This document shows, one piece after another, positions 44,301-51,577 of a stretch of DNA of 64,000 nt. The notes below the pieces were generated by a model, which searched no databases, was not told the origin of the DNA, and was given only the letters and a program-made list of their open reading frames with translations. Positions within the stretch are counted from its first letter, which is position 1. Each line of letters begins with the position of its first letter. Made by a program: the position numbers and the translations under genes. The stretch covers positions 310,001-374,000 of the forward strand of contig NZ_JACCCH010000001.1 of assembly GCF_013410945.1 (NCBI RefSeq), read 5' to 3'. Source of the DNA: Leifsonia sp. AK011. Its GTDB lineage: Bacteria; Actinomycetota; Actinomycetes; Actinomycetales; Microbacteriaceae.

Positions 44301-44747
44301 GCGCTCACCCAGCACGGCTTCGCCGAGGAGGTTGATGTTGAGGTCGCGCCCACTCGCGCGAAGGCGAGCGAGCGATTTGTCGAGCCGGGAGGGCGTCGCG
44401 TCGATCACGAGGTGCGAGACCATGTCGCGCAGCGCCCAGCGCGCGATCGGAACGATCGGCCAGGGCAGGATCGGCGCGAAACCGCCGCCGAGGAGGATGG
44501 CGGCGCGCAGGTACCAGGGCAGGAACGCCGGGATGCGACGGCTCAGCTTCTCCAGGTTGCGACCGGCGACGCGAAGGTCCTCGGGGCGCACGACGGAGTC
44601 CACGAAGCCGAGGGCGAACTCGAGGCCCCGGGGATCCTTGAGGAGTCCGGCGAGGCGCTCGCCCGCGGCATCCGATTTCTCCTTCGACGACTCGCGCAGC
44701 CAGCGCTGGACAGTGCTGATGGTTTCGTCGTGAAGCTCGGGATGCAT
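41304..44747 (-). CDS. putA: Bifunctional proline dehydrogenase / P5C dehydrogenase
   Basis: About 1147 aa from ATG 44747 (a GTG at 44765 is also in frame). N-terminal proline dehydrogenase barrel (DRTRELLERDDVDYVSIKVS, KFINLDMEEYRDLGLT, RVVKGANLAMERVDARMHGW) oxidises proline to P5C with FAD. C-terminal aldehyde dehydrogenase (VVAPPWNFPVAIPAGSVL, GSAVVIKPAPQARRSG, LAETSGKNAIIV, catalytic Cys in GHAGQKCSAASLVIL) makes glutamate with NAD+. No DNA-binding N-terminal RHH domain is present. It also takes P5C from RocD. TAGGCT lies 7 nt before the ATG. Confidence 0.95.
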   Translation of the reverse strand: MHPELHDETISTVQRWLRESSKEKSDAAGERLAGLLKDPRGLEFALGFVDSVVRPEDLRVAGRNLEKLSRRIPAFLPWYLRAAILLGGGFAPILPWPIVPIARWALRDMVSHLVIDATPSRLDKSLARLRASGRDLNINLLGEAVLGEREATRRLDRTRELLERDDVDYVSIKVSSIAAQLNGWVFDETVDYVVERLTPLYEYAAGVVKSGRKAKFINLDMEEYRDLGLTIAVFQRLLDKPLLRNLEAGIVLQAYLPDALGALQGLTEWATRRHAEGGAGIKVRVVKGANLAMERVDARMHGWPLATWDTKVDTDASFKRVLDWALTPEHTDAVRIGVASHNLFDVAWSWLLAQQRGVESRVEFEMLLGMATAQSEVVRRDVGGLRLYTPVVHPSEFDSAISYLIRRLEENASPENIMSGLFELATSQDVFEREAGRFSASLERMGELELGPRRTQDRASVLEIAPETGFENEADTDSSLAANRDWGVRILARSADSRLGADTISAALVQDAETLEQRIALAERAGEAWGATPGADRARLLHDAGDVLAAFRGRLIEVMASETGKTLAEADVEVSETVDFAHYYAERAVELDAIEDATYIPPRLTVVAPPWNFPVAIPAGSVLAALAAGSAVVIKPAPQARRSGAVMVEALWEAGISRELVTLVDVEEGDLGRQLIAHPRVDRVILTGAYETAALFRSWRPDLPLLAETSGKNAIIVTPTADLDLAVGDIVRSAFGHAGQKCSAASLVILVGSVARSERFQRQLVDAVRTLHVGYPQDPTSVVGPLIEAPTGKLLRGLTQLGEGESWLVEPRALDDSGRLWSPGVRTGVQAGSEFHRTEYFGPILGVMTARTLDEAIDLQNGSDYGLTAGIHSLDPAEVSRWLDRVQAGNLYVNRGITGAIVQRQPFGGWKRSTVGTGAKAGGPNYVLTLGRWESIEKEPVANITLKGVSASVAEVIRHGQTGLDFPEFDRVRRAAQSDERAWASELGVARDVSNLGVERNVLRYRPAEVTLRLSEGESLGHLVRLIAAASRAGALVTISSALPLPAALVQSFSTANPSARVRDVAIETDAAFLARAPRLTGRVRLVGGDARALAEATGGSPDVAIYAGPVTTEGRIELLPFLREQSVTVTAHRFGNPDRAMISLEI

Positions 44748-44779
44748 GTTTCCGAGCCTAATCACGCAACCTGTGACAA

Positions 44780-44822
44780 TGACCGCCGAACAGCGCAGGA
44801 ATACTGTGCCGTTCGGCGGTCA
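44780..44822. terminator. 19-bp hairpin between FMN reductase and putA
   Basis: Arms 44780-44798 and 44804-44822 match at 17 of 19 positions with a 5-nt loop. It lies 26 nt beyond the FMN reductase stop on the minus strand, a likely terminator separating it from putA. Confidence 0.55.
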
Positions 44823-44847
44823 TCCGCAAGAATGTCTCGCCGTGGAG

Positions 44848-45435
44848 CTAGGCAGCGAGGGATTCGCTAGCCACGCGCACGGTGCGCAGCGCGCCGGACC
44901 ACGACTCGAGCTGGTCGAGCATCGTCGCGAGGGGCGCCTCGTGGTGGGGGACCGGCTTCATGGTCGTGTAGTTCTCGAAGTCCGTGTGGAGCGAGATGCC
45001 CACCTGCTGGCGCACATCCGCCATCTGCAGCTCACCGACGATGAGGCGGAGGTGCTCGACGGCACGGGCACCGCTCGCGGCGGCGCCGTAGCTGACGAAG
45101 CCGACGGCCTTGTTGTTCCACTCGCCGTAGATGAAGTCGATGGCGTTCTTGAGCGCGCCGGAGGTCGAGTGGTTGTACTCGGGCGTGACCATGACGAAGC
45201 CGTCGTACGACGCGATCGTCTCTGCCCAGGCACGGGTGTGCTCGTTGGCGTAGAGGCCCTGCGAGGCGGGGATGGCCTCGTCGAGGTGCGGGAGGTTGAA
45301 GTCGGCGATGTCGACGAGTTCGTACACGACACCATCACGCTTGGTGGCCTGCTCGAGCACCCAGTCGGCGACCTGCGCACCGTTCCGACCTGGGCGTGTG
45401 CTGCCAAGGATGATTCCGATTCTGAGCTCTGACAT
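44848..45435 (-). CDS. NAD(P)H-dependent FMN reductase / quinone reductase
   Basis: 195-aa flavodoxin-fold enzyme. FMN phosphate loop IGIILGSTRPGRNGAQVADW at the N-terminus and the second FMN-contact motif MVTPEYNHSTSGALKNAIDF. Members reduce FMN, quinones, azo dyes or chromate. ATG 45435 has AAAGGA 4 nt upstream. Its promoter (TTGACA-N17-TATGGT) overlaps two TGACGTGTCA sites next to a divergent MarR gene, so it is probably induced when that repressor is released. Confidence 0.93.
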   Translation of the reverse strand: MSELRIGIILGSTRPGRNGAQVADWVLEQATKRDGVVYELVDIADFNLPHLDEAIPASQGLYANEHTRAWAETIASYDGFVMVTPEYNHSTSGALKNAIDFIYGEWNNKAVGFVSYGAAASGARAVEHLRLIVGELQMADVRQQVGISLHTDFENYTTMKPVPHHEAPLATMLDQLESWSGALRTVRVASESLAA

Positions 45436-45454
45436 GACGTCCTTTCGAAGAAGT

Positions 45455-45491
45455 TGACGTGTCACCATAACTCGCCATAGATGACGTGTCA
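45455..45491. promoter_or_regulatory. Double MarR operator TGACGTGTCA over the FMN-reductase promoter
   Basis: Two identical palindromes TGACGTGTCA at 45455-45464 and 45482-45491, centres 27 bp apart. On the minus strand, TTGACA (-35) lies in the second site and TATGGT (-10) 17 nt further, just before the first site. On the plus strand, TATGAT 6 nt before ATG 45513 serves the MarR gene. This is a compact two-way repressor switch. Confidence 0.8.
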
Positions 45492-45512
45492 ACTACCCGG
45501 TATGATGGTGTG

Positions 45513-46016
45513 ATGGGAGCCGCTCTCGACGACGAAGAGGTGGACGTCTGGCGCGCCTTCTCGCTCATGCGACGGCAGCTCGATCTGACCCTCGAGCGCA
45601 GGCTCCAGGCGGACGCGGGAATCTCCTCGGCCGACTTCGCCGTGCTCGTCGCCCTGCAAGACGAGCCCAGCCGCCGCCTTCGCGCCGGCCGCATCGCCGA
45701 CCTCATCGGCTGGGAGAAGAGTCGCGTCTCCCACCAGCTCAAGCGCATGGAGCAGCGCGGCCTGATCTCCCGCCAGGAATGCGGCGACGACGCACGCGGC
45801 GTGTGGATCCAGTTGACCACGGACGGCAGCCGGGCCGTGCTGGCGGCCCTCCGCGATCATTCCGATGCCATTCGCGAGAACTTCTTCACGCTGCTCACTC
45901 CCGAGGAACAGGAGATCCTGCGGAGCGTCTCCTACCGTGTGCTCGACCGCATCAACCCGCCTATTTGTGATTCCACCGACACCGATGCCGAGGGCTCCGG
46001 TGACGACGCCAACTGA
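45513..46016 (+). CDS. MarR family transcriptional regulator
   Basis: 167 aa from ATG 45513. Winged helix with GISSADFAVLVALQDEPSRR, then IADLIGWEKSRVSHQLKRME and the wing CGDDARGVWIQLTTDGSRAV. TATGAT lies 6 nt upstream of the ATG, so it is probably leaderless. Divergent from the FMN reductase gene and flanked by two TGACGTGTCA sites that it most likely binds. Such pairs usually respond to quinones or oxidants. The next gene overlaps its 3' end. Confidence 0.92.
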   Translation: MGAALDDEEVDVWRAFSLMRRQLDLTLERRLQADAGISSADFAVLVALQDEPSRRLRAGRIADLIGWEKSRVSHQLKRMEQRGLISRQECGDDARGVWIQLTTDGSRAVLAALRDHSDAIRENFFTLLTPEEQEILRSVSYRVLDRINPPICDSTDTDAEGSGDDAN

Positions 46017-47556
46017 CGACACCCGCGACGTCGTCGTCGTGGGCGGAGGGCACAACGGACTCGCCGCTGCCGCGTACCTCGCGAGCGCAGGCAAGCGCGT
46101 GACGGTGCTCGAGCGGTTGGGCACCGTCGGTGGGGCTGCGGTCTCCGCGCAGGCCTTCGACGGCGTGGATGCACGGCTGTCGCGGTACTCGTACCTCGTG
46201 TCGCTGCTTCCCGGTCGCATCATCCGTGACCTCGGTCTCGACATCCGCCTGGCCCGCCGGCGTTACTCGAGCTACACGCCCGACCCGGCGCGCCCCGGCA
46301 CGGGCCTCCTCATCGACAACGCGGATGCCACGGCGACGGCCGCAGCGCTGGGCGCAGACGACCACGCCTGGAACTCGTTCTACTCGAGCACCACGCGAGC
46401 AGCGGAGGTGTTGTTCCCGACGGTGACGGAACCGCTGCTCACCCGCACCGAGGCGCGCGCGGCGCTCGGTGACGACGCCCTCTGGGACTGGCTCGTGGAG
46501 CGCCCGATCGGCGAGGCGATCGAGGAGCGCTTCAGCGGCGACGTCGCTCGCGGGGTGGCGCTGACCGACGCGCTCATCGGCACCTTCGCGCCGAACATCG
46601 ATCCCGCGCTCGACGGCAACCGCTGCTTCCTGTACCACGTGATCGGCGGCGGCACGGGCGACTGGGATGTGCCGGTCGGCGGCATGGGCGCGGTCTCCGG
46701 CGAGCTTGCGCGGGCCGCCAGACTTGCTGGTGCGGAGATCCTCACCGATGCGACGGTCACCGCAATCACGCCTGACGGCGACGTCACCTTCCGCCACGGC
46801 GACGCCGAGCGCACCCTCCACGCGACGTGGGTGCTCGCGAACACCGCTCCCGCCGTCCTGGCCGGCCTCCTCGGTGACGAGATCGAGGTTCGGCCCGAGG
46901 GCGCGCAGGTCAAGGTCAACCTCCTCGTGAAACGCCTGCCGCGCCTGCTCGACTCGTCCGTCGACCCTGCCGCCGCGTTCGGCGGCACCTTCCACATCAA
47001 CGAGACGTGGACGCAGCTGGATGCCGCATACCGGAGCGCCGCACGTGGAGCCCTGCCCGGTCCCCTGCCGTGTGAGATCTACTGCCACTCGCTCACGGAT
47101 CCGAGCATCCTGTCGTCCGAACTGCAGGCCGCCGGCGCCCAGACCCTCACGGTGTTCGGCCTGCACACCCCGCATCGGCTCGTGACCGAGGAGAGCAACG
47201 ACGCGCTGCGCGCCCAACTGCAGCAGGCCGTGCTCGACTCGTTGAACTCGGTCCTCGCCGAACCCATCAATGACCTGCTGCTCACGGATGCCACGGGCGC
47301 GCCCACGATCGAGACCAAGACGACCCTCGACCTGGAGCACGCCCTCGCGATGCCCGGCGGCAACATCTTCCACGGGCCCCTCACGTGGCCGTTCGTGGAG
47401 GACGATGCGGAGCTCGCGACACCGGCACAGCGGTGGGGGGTTGCGACGCGGCATCCGCGGATCCTGCTGTGCGGCTCTGGCGCCCAGCGCGGCGGTGCCG
47501 TGAGCGCGATCGGCGGGCACAACGCCGCCATGGCCGTGCTCGAGAGCGGCGACTAG
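46000..47556 (+). CDS. Phytoene dehydrogenase-like FAD-dependent oxidoreductase
   Basis: 518 aa if started at GTG 46000 (AGGG 5 nt upstream); ATG 45985 is an alternative, so it overlaps the MarR gene by 17 nt or more. FAD-binding motif VVVVGGGHNGLAAAAYLASA with GKRVTVLERLGTVGGAAVS, and a C-terminal FAD-contact stretch ILLCGSGAQRGGAVSAIGGH. The family covers carotenoid desaturases and many uncharacterised amine or isoprenoid oxidoreductases; there are no other carotenoid genes here, so a different substrate is likely. Confidence 0.88.
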   Translation: MTTPTDDTRDVVVVGGGHNGLAAAAYLASAGKRVTVLERLGTVGGAAVSAQAFDGVDARLSRYSYLVSLLPGRIIRDLGLDIRLARRRYSSYTPDPARPGTGLLIDNADATATAAALGADDHAWNSFYSSTTRAAEVLFPTVTEPLLTRTEARAALGDDALWDWLVERPIGEAIEERFSGDVARGVALTDALIGTFAPNIDPALDGNRCFLYHVIGGGTGDWDVPVGGMGAVSGELARAARLAGAEILTDATVTAITPDGDVTFRHGDAERTLHATWVLANTAPAVLAGLLGDEIEVRPEGAQVKVNLLVKRLPRLLDSSVDPAAAFGGTFHINETWTQLDAAYRSAARGALPGPLPCEIYCHSLTDPSILSSELQAAGAQTLTVFGLHTPHRLVTEESNDALRAQLQQAVLDSLNSVLAEPINDLLLTDATGAPTIETKTTLDLEHALAMPGGNIFHGPLTWPFVEDDAELATPAQRWGVATRHPRILLCGSGAQRGGAVSAIGGHNAAMAVLESGD

Positions 47557-47566
47557 GGTCGGGGGC

Positions 47567-48091
47567 ATGGGCATCCAGGCGAGCGGCAGGGTCGTGCGAG
47601 ACGAGAGCGGCCTCGAGCTGATCGTCGAACGACGCGTGCCTCTGCCTGCGGGCGAGACATGGGACTGGCTCACGGCGTCCGCGCGACTGAAGAAGTGGAT
47701 AGGGCCTCGCCGCGGCAGGGCAGTCGTCGGCGGTACCGTCGACCTGACCATGACCGCGGAGGAGGGCTCACCGACCTCGACCCTCACCCTTGATGCGTGC
47801 GAACCGGGCGAGCGCTACACAGTGGCGTTCGGCGAGAGCGCCGACGCCTGGCGCATCACGATCTCGCTCGCCGACCTCGGCACCACCACCGCCGTCTACC
47901 TCAAGCAGCGCCTCGCGAACGCGCGGGACGCCGGCAGCATCGGCCCTGGCTGGGAGTGGTACCTCGATCGGATGCTGGCCGCCATCGCCGGAACGGAAAT
48001 GCCCGACTTCGACGAGTACCTCACCGTGCAGCGCCCCTACTACGAACGCCTCGCCATGGACGGCGACCCCGTCTCGTGGCCCCCGAGTTGA
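47567..48091 (+). CDS. SRPBCC (START-like) domain protein
   Basis: 174 aa. Single helix-grip domain: VERRVPLPAGETWDWLTASA at the N-terminus, then LKKWIGPRRGRAVVGGTVDL, and a long C-terminal helix region GPGWEWYLDRMLAAI. This is the AHSA1/polyketide-cyclase-like group, which binds hydrophobic ligands. ATG lies 10 nt after the oxidoreductase stop with TAGGGT 7 nt upstream. Function unknown. Confidence 0.85.
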   Translation: MGIQASGRVVRDESGLELIVERRVPLPAGETWDWLTASARLKKWIGPRRGRAVVGGTVDLTMTAEEGSPTSTLTLDACEPGERYTVAFGESADAWRITISLADLGTTTAVYLKQRLANARDAGSIGPGWEWYLDRMLAAIAGTEMPDFDEYLTVQRPYYERLAMDGDPVSWPPS

Positions 48092-48119
48092 AGCGCGCGG
48101 CTGACGCTCCTTGCTTGTT

Positions 48120-48341
48120 GGTTGAGTGGCGCGCTGGAGCTTGGAGCGAAGGCCATTTCTGGCCTTCGCCGCGACGCCAGCGCCGATGCCCGTCTCGGGC
48201 ATCGGGCGAAGCGGCCGTCATCGAAACCCGGTGGGTTGAGTAGGCCCGCGAAGCGGCCGTCATCGAAACCTCACCAACGAACAACACCAATCACGCGGGC
48301 GAGGTTTCGATAACGCCGGGCTTCGCCGCGGCTACTCAACC
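48120..48341 (+). repeat. ~220-bp REPIN-like composite element, left copy
   Basis: Starts GGTTGAGTGGCGCGCTGG and ends CTACTCAACC. It contains GCGAAGGCCATTTCTGGC hairpin DNA, CATCGAAACC ends, TCACCAACGAACAACACC and GAGGTTTCGATAACGCC. A near-identical copy in inverted orientation is at 50286-50502, so both flank the nhaA fusion gene. It ends 2 nt before that gene's stop codon. Confidence 0.85.
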
Positions 48342-48343
48342 GA

Positions 48344-50215
48344 CTAGGTGGAACTGGGCGCCGTCGCCTGCAGCGCCCTCGCAAGCGACTGTGCGTCGTA
48401 CGGGCCGACGTGGCGGCGACCGTTGACGAAGAACGTCGGAACCGCCGTGATGTCCATGGCCTCGGCATCCAGGATGTCGTCGCGAACCCGGGCCGCCACC
48501 TCCGACGAGCGCAGGTCCTCGGCGAAGCGATCCACGTCGAGGCCGAGATCGCTCGCGCGCCGGAGGATGTCCTTCGGCATCTGGTTCTCCTGGTCGGCGA
48601 AGAGGGTGCGGCCGTACGGGTAGAACTGCCCCTGCAGTCCGGCGGCCTCGGCTGCCTCCGCGCCCGCGATCGCGTTGGGGTGGAAGTCGACGAGGGGTGC
48701 GTGACGCCACACGTAGCGCAGGTCGTCGCCGAGCATCCCGCGCAGTTCGTCGATCGCGCCCGATGCCTTCGAACAGAACGAGCACTGGTAGTCGCCGTAC
48801 TCGACAAGGGTGAACGGTGCATCGACGGGCCCGACGATGTGGTCGCGCTTCGGGTCGACAGGTCGCACGAGCACGGCTCCCACCTCCTCGTCTGCACGGC
48901 TGCCGTCGGTGATCCTGAAGATGATCGCGCCGAGCACGAAGGCGATGACGGATGCCGCGAGCACTCCCACTCGCGCCTCGTTCTGCGCGTCCGCATCCTC
49001 GATCGCGAGGTCGACGATGAACAGCGAGATCGTGAAGCCGATACCGCAGAGCGCTGCGCCACCGGCGATGCGTCCGAGGGTGAGGCCCGGGCCGAACTCG
49101 CCCCACCCCAGACGTTTGATCAACGCCGACGCACCGAAGACACCGACGAGCTTGCCCACGACGAGCCCCACGACGACACCCCACGTGATCGGCGACTGGA
49201 GTGCCGCGGTGAGGATCTCGCCGTTGATCAGCACTCCAGCGTTCGCAAGCGCGAACAGGGGGAGGATCACGAACGCGATGTAGGGCGCGTAGGCCGACTG
49301 GAGTCGCTCGTTGATCGAGATCGACTCGCGCAGGCTGTTGGCCGCGAGCCTCGCATACTCCGAGTTCGGCGACTGCCGGAACATGTGCGCCAGGTCGAGC
49401 GCCTGTTCGACGTCCCTCCGATCGGGTCGATACACGGGAACGAGCAGCGCGATCGCGACGCCTGCAAGGGTCGGATGCACGCCGGATGCCAGGAATGCGA
49501 GCCACACGATGATCGCCAGGGTGACGTAGATGGGCCCGCGCCCCCGCTGCAGGTAGCGCGTGAAGAAGATGCCCGCGAGGCCGACTGCGGCAATCAGCAG
49601 CGGCAGTGGCGAGAAGTTGGCGGTGTAGACGAACGCGATGATGGTGAGCGCACCGATGTCGTCGACCACGGCGAGCGTGAGGAGGAAGAGGCGCAGGCGC
49701 CCGGGAGCGCGCGGACCGATGAGCGCGAGCGCACCCACGAGGAACGCGGTGTCTGTCGAGATCACGACACCCCACGCGTGCAGCTCGCCCGAGTTCAGGT
49801 TGAACAACACGAAGATCAGGGCGGGGATGGCAAGTCCTGCGATCGCGGCGCCGACCGGCACCACCGCGCGGGACCACTTGGTGAGCTCGCCGATCGCGAA
49901 CTCGCGGCGCACCTCGAGACCCACCGAGAAGAAGAAGATCGCCATGAGGGCGTCGTTCACGAGGGCGTGCAACGAGAACTCGAACTGCAGGTCCTCGACG
50001 CCGATCATCACGTGCGTCTCCCAGAACCGGTGGTAGGAGTCGCCGGGGATGTTCGCCCACACGACCGCGATGACCGTGGCGAGCAGCAGCAGGATGGCGC
50101 CGAGCCGCACCTCGCCCAGCGAACGCAGCTTGTCGGCGATGGAGGCGTGCTTGCGCTGGTGGTTGTGCGGTTCGAGCGGATCCGGCGAGCGCTGGATGAT
50201 CGTGAGCTGGGTCAT
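48344..50215 (-). CDS. nhaA: NhaA Na+/H+ antiporter fused to a thioredoxin-like (DsbA-type) domain
   Basis: 623 aa. Residues ~30-435 are NhaA: ALVNDALMAIFFFSVGLEVR, the transport Asp pair in TLAVVDDIGALTIIAFVY and GFTISLFIVDLAIED near the end. Residues ~450-620 form a thioredoxin-fold domain (DHIVGPVDAPFTLVEYGDYQ, then CSFC as active CxxC, and the cis-Pro loop ITAVPTFFVNGRRHVGPYD). Such fusions occur in Actinobacteria. The second domain would sit on the side of the C-terminus (cytoplasmic if the NhaA topology is kept), giving possible redox control of ion exchange. The gene lies between inverted repeat elements. Confidence 0.94.
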   Translation of the reverse strand: MTQLTIIQRSPDPLEPHNHQRKHASIADKLRSLGEVRLGAILLLLATVIAVVWANIPGDSYHRFWETHVMIGVEDLQFEFSLHALVNDALMAIFFFSVGLEVRREFAIGELTKWSRAVVPVGAAIAGLAIPALIFVLFNLNSGELHAWGVVISTDTAFLVGALALIGPRAPGRLRLFLLTLAVVDDIGALTIIAFVYTANFSPLPLLIAAVGLAGIFFTRYLQRGRGPIYVTLAIIVWLAFLASGVHPTLAGVAIALLVPVYRPDRRDVEQALDLAHMFRQSPNSEYARLAANSLRESISINERLQSAYAPYIAFVILPLFALANAGVLINGEILTAALQSPITWGVVVGLVVGKLVGVFGASALIKRLGWGEFGPGLTLGRIAGGAALCGIGFTISLFIVDLAIEDADAQNEARVGVLAASVIAFVLGAIIFRITDGSRADEEVGAVLVRPVDPKRDHIVGPVDAPFTLVEYGDYQCSFCSKASGAIDELRGMLGDDLRYVWRHAPLVDFHPNAIAGAEAAEAAGLQGQFYPYGRTLFADQENQMPKDILRRASDLGLDVDRFAEDLRSSEVAARVRDDILDAEAMDITAVPTFFVNGRRHVGPYDAQSLARALQATAPSST

Positions 50216-50285
50216 GGGTGCTCCCTCGACGGGCGCGGGCAGAAGATGACAGCCAGTATTGCGCAGGTTGGGGCGGCCATCGGTA

Positions 50286-50502
50286 GGTTGAGTAGCCGCG
50301 GGCGAAGCCCCGGCGTTATCGAAACCTCAGCGCAGTGCTTGGTGTTGTTCGTTGGTGAGGTTTCGATAACGGCCGCTGCGCCCGATGCCCGAGACGGGCA
50401 TCGGCGCTGGCGTCGCGGCGAAGGCCAGAAATGGCCTTCGCTCCAAGCTCCAGCGCGCTACTCAACCCACAGGGTTCGGCCCTTTCGCGGGCCTACTCAA
50501 CC
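50286..50502 (-). repeat. ~220-bp REPIN-like composite element, right copy (inverted)
   Basis: Reverse complement of the 48120-48341 element apart from a few substitutions and a different extra half-unit at its outer end. The hairpin segment from CGCGCTGG to CATCGGGCG (about 79 bp) is identical by eye. It begins GGTTGAGTAGCCGCGGGCG on the plus strand and ends CTACTCAACC. Confidence 0.85.
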
Positions 50503-50510
50503 AGCAGCAC

Positions 50511-51059
50511 TCAGTCCCAGATGCTGGGGGCCTCGGCGCGGGTGCTCGGCAGGGCGACGTCGGCTGCCCATCGCTTCACCCATTCGGGCGGCGGGAAGTG
50601 CGCGGCATCCACCTCGAGCAGGCGCGTGAGGTCCTCGATGCTCACGACGCCACCGCCCTTGCGGAGGAAGCGGCCGCGCGTCATCGCCTGCGCGTAGATC
50701 TCGCCGTCCACGACGAAACGCTGCTCGCAGTAGACGGCGCGCTCATCGATCCCGACGATGCGCGTCTCGAGGTCGAAGCGCTGCCAAGGCTGGAGCGACT
50801 TGCGGAACGAGATCGTCTCGTTGGCCATCACCGGGTACATGCCGAGGGCGTTCAGGCGCTTCCACGACCCCGTGCGCACGAGCAGATCCATGCGGCCGAG
50901 ATCCATGATCGACAGGTACACGCCGTTGTTCATGTGGCCGAGCACGTCGAGGTCGGTGGGGAGCACACGCAGGCGGATGCGACTGACCGACGTGGCATCC
51001 AGTGCGCTGGCCCGGCGGCTGCGCAGCATGTGGAGGATGGTGCGGAAGAGGAGATGCAC
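50511..51059 (-). CDS. Acyl-CoA thioesterase-like hotdog protein
   Basis: 182 aa from GTG 51059, 6 nt after TAGCCT (leaderless pattern). Hotdog fold with the 4HBT_2 signature RVLPTDLDVLGHMNNGVYLS (catalytic Asp region), then LDLGRMDLL-like helix (MDLGRMDLLVRTG) and NETISFRKSLQPWQRFDLET. The THEM6/thioesterase group hydrolyses acyl-CoA; substrate not known. Its 3' end adjoins the REPIN-like element. Confidence 0.88.
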   Translation of the reverse strand: MHLLFRTILHMLRSRRASALDATSVSRIRLRVLPTDLDVLGHMNNGVYLSIMDLGRMDLLVRTGSWKRLNALGMYPVMANETISFRKSLQPWQRFDLETRIVGIDERAVYCEQRFVVDGEIYAQAMTRGRFLRKGGGVVSIEDLTRLLEVDAAHFPPPEWVKRWAADVALPSTRAEAPSIWD

Positions 51060-51074
51060 GCGTGCAGGCTAACG

Positions 51075-51108
51075 CACTGAGCCCCGACAACAAGGCCGGG
51101 GCTCAGTG
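51075..51108 (-). terminator. 12-bp perfect hairpin
   Basis: CACTGAGCCCCG (51075-51086) pairs with 51097-51108 around a 10-nt loop. It lies 16 nt beyond the stop of the DUF4190-like gene and just upstream of the thioesterase start, so it should terminate the former transcript. Confidence 0.7.
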
Positions 51109-51123
51109 GTTGCTCTCAGAGAA

Positions 51124-51468
51124 TCAGCCGCAGGTGACGGTCACGCCGTTGTCGAGCGTGTGGACGCCAGTGCCCAGTTCCGCACACTGGCTGACGAGGG
51201 CCGAGAAGCCGGCCACCGCAATGACGATCCACAGGATGGTGAGGGCGAGGAAGATGAAACCGAGCACGATCGCAACGGTCGCGGGGGTGTTCTTGACCCC
51301 GGCCTTCTTGGACTGGCCACGAGCCACGAAACCGAGGATCAGGCCGAGTAGGGAGATGAAGAAGACGGAGACCAGAGCGACGATGCCGAGGGTCTTGCCG
51401 TCGGACGCTGCGGGCGCAGCTGGGGCGGGAGGTACGGGTGCGGATGCGGGAGGTGTCACGTCACTCAT
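51124..51468 (-). CDS. Small Pro-rich two-TM protein (DUF4190-like)
   Basis: 114 aa. A Pro/Ala-rich N-terminus (PPASAPVPPAPAAPAA) precedes two TM segments (TLGIVALVSVFFISLLGLIL and ATVAIVLGFIFLALTILWIV) joined by GFVARGQSKKAGVKN, the DUF4190-type loop. A short extracytoplasmic tail ends in CG with one further Cys. AAGGAG precedes the ATG. Function unknown. Divergent from pfkA. Confidence 0.82.
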   Translation of the reverse strand: MSDVTPPASAPVPPAPAAPAASDGKTLGIVALVSVFFISLLGLILGFVARGQSKKAGVKNTPATVAIVLGFIFLALTILWIVIAVAGFSALVSQCAELGTGVHTLDNGVTVTCG

Positions 51469-51577
51469 TGCTGGCTCCTTCTCTGAAGTACGACTCTCGT
51501 GAGTCGATGTGCCCAGACTCTATCGGTGGCACAGGGCCGTGCACCATCGGTTGACAGCAACACGGCATGATGGATAC

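Noticed and set aside
45961-47787. 608-codon minus-strand frame opposite the FAD oxidoreductase
   Set aside because: Shadow of a gene with an intact FAD-binding motif; no recognisable protein features.
48120-50502. Insertion sequence or composite transposon
   Set aside because: The flanking elements contain no transposase gene and no evident target-site duplication; they belong to a family of short non-coding repeats found elsewhere in the window.
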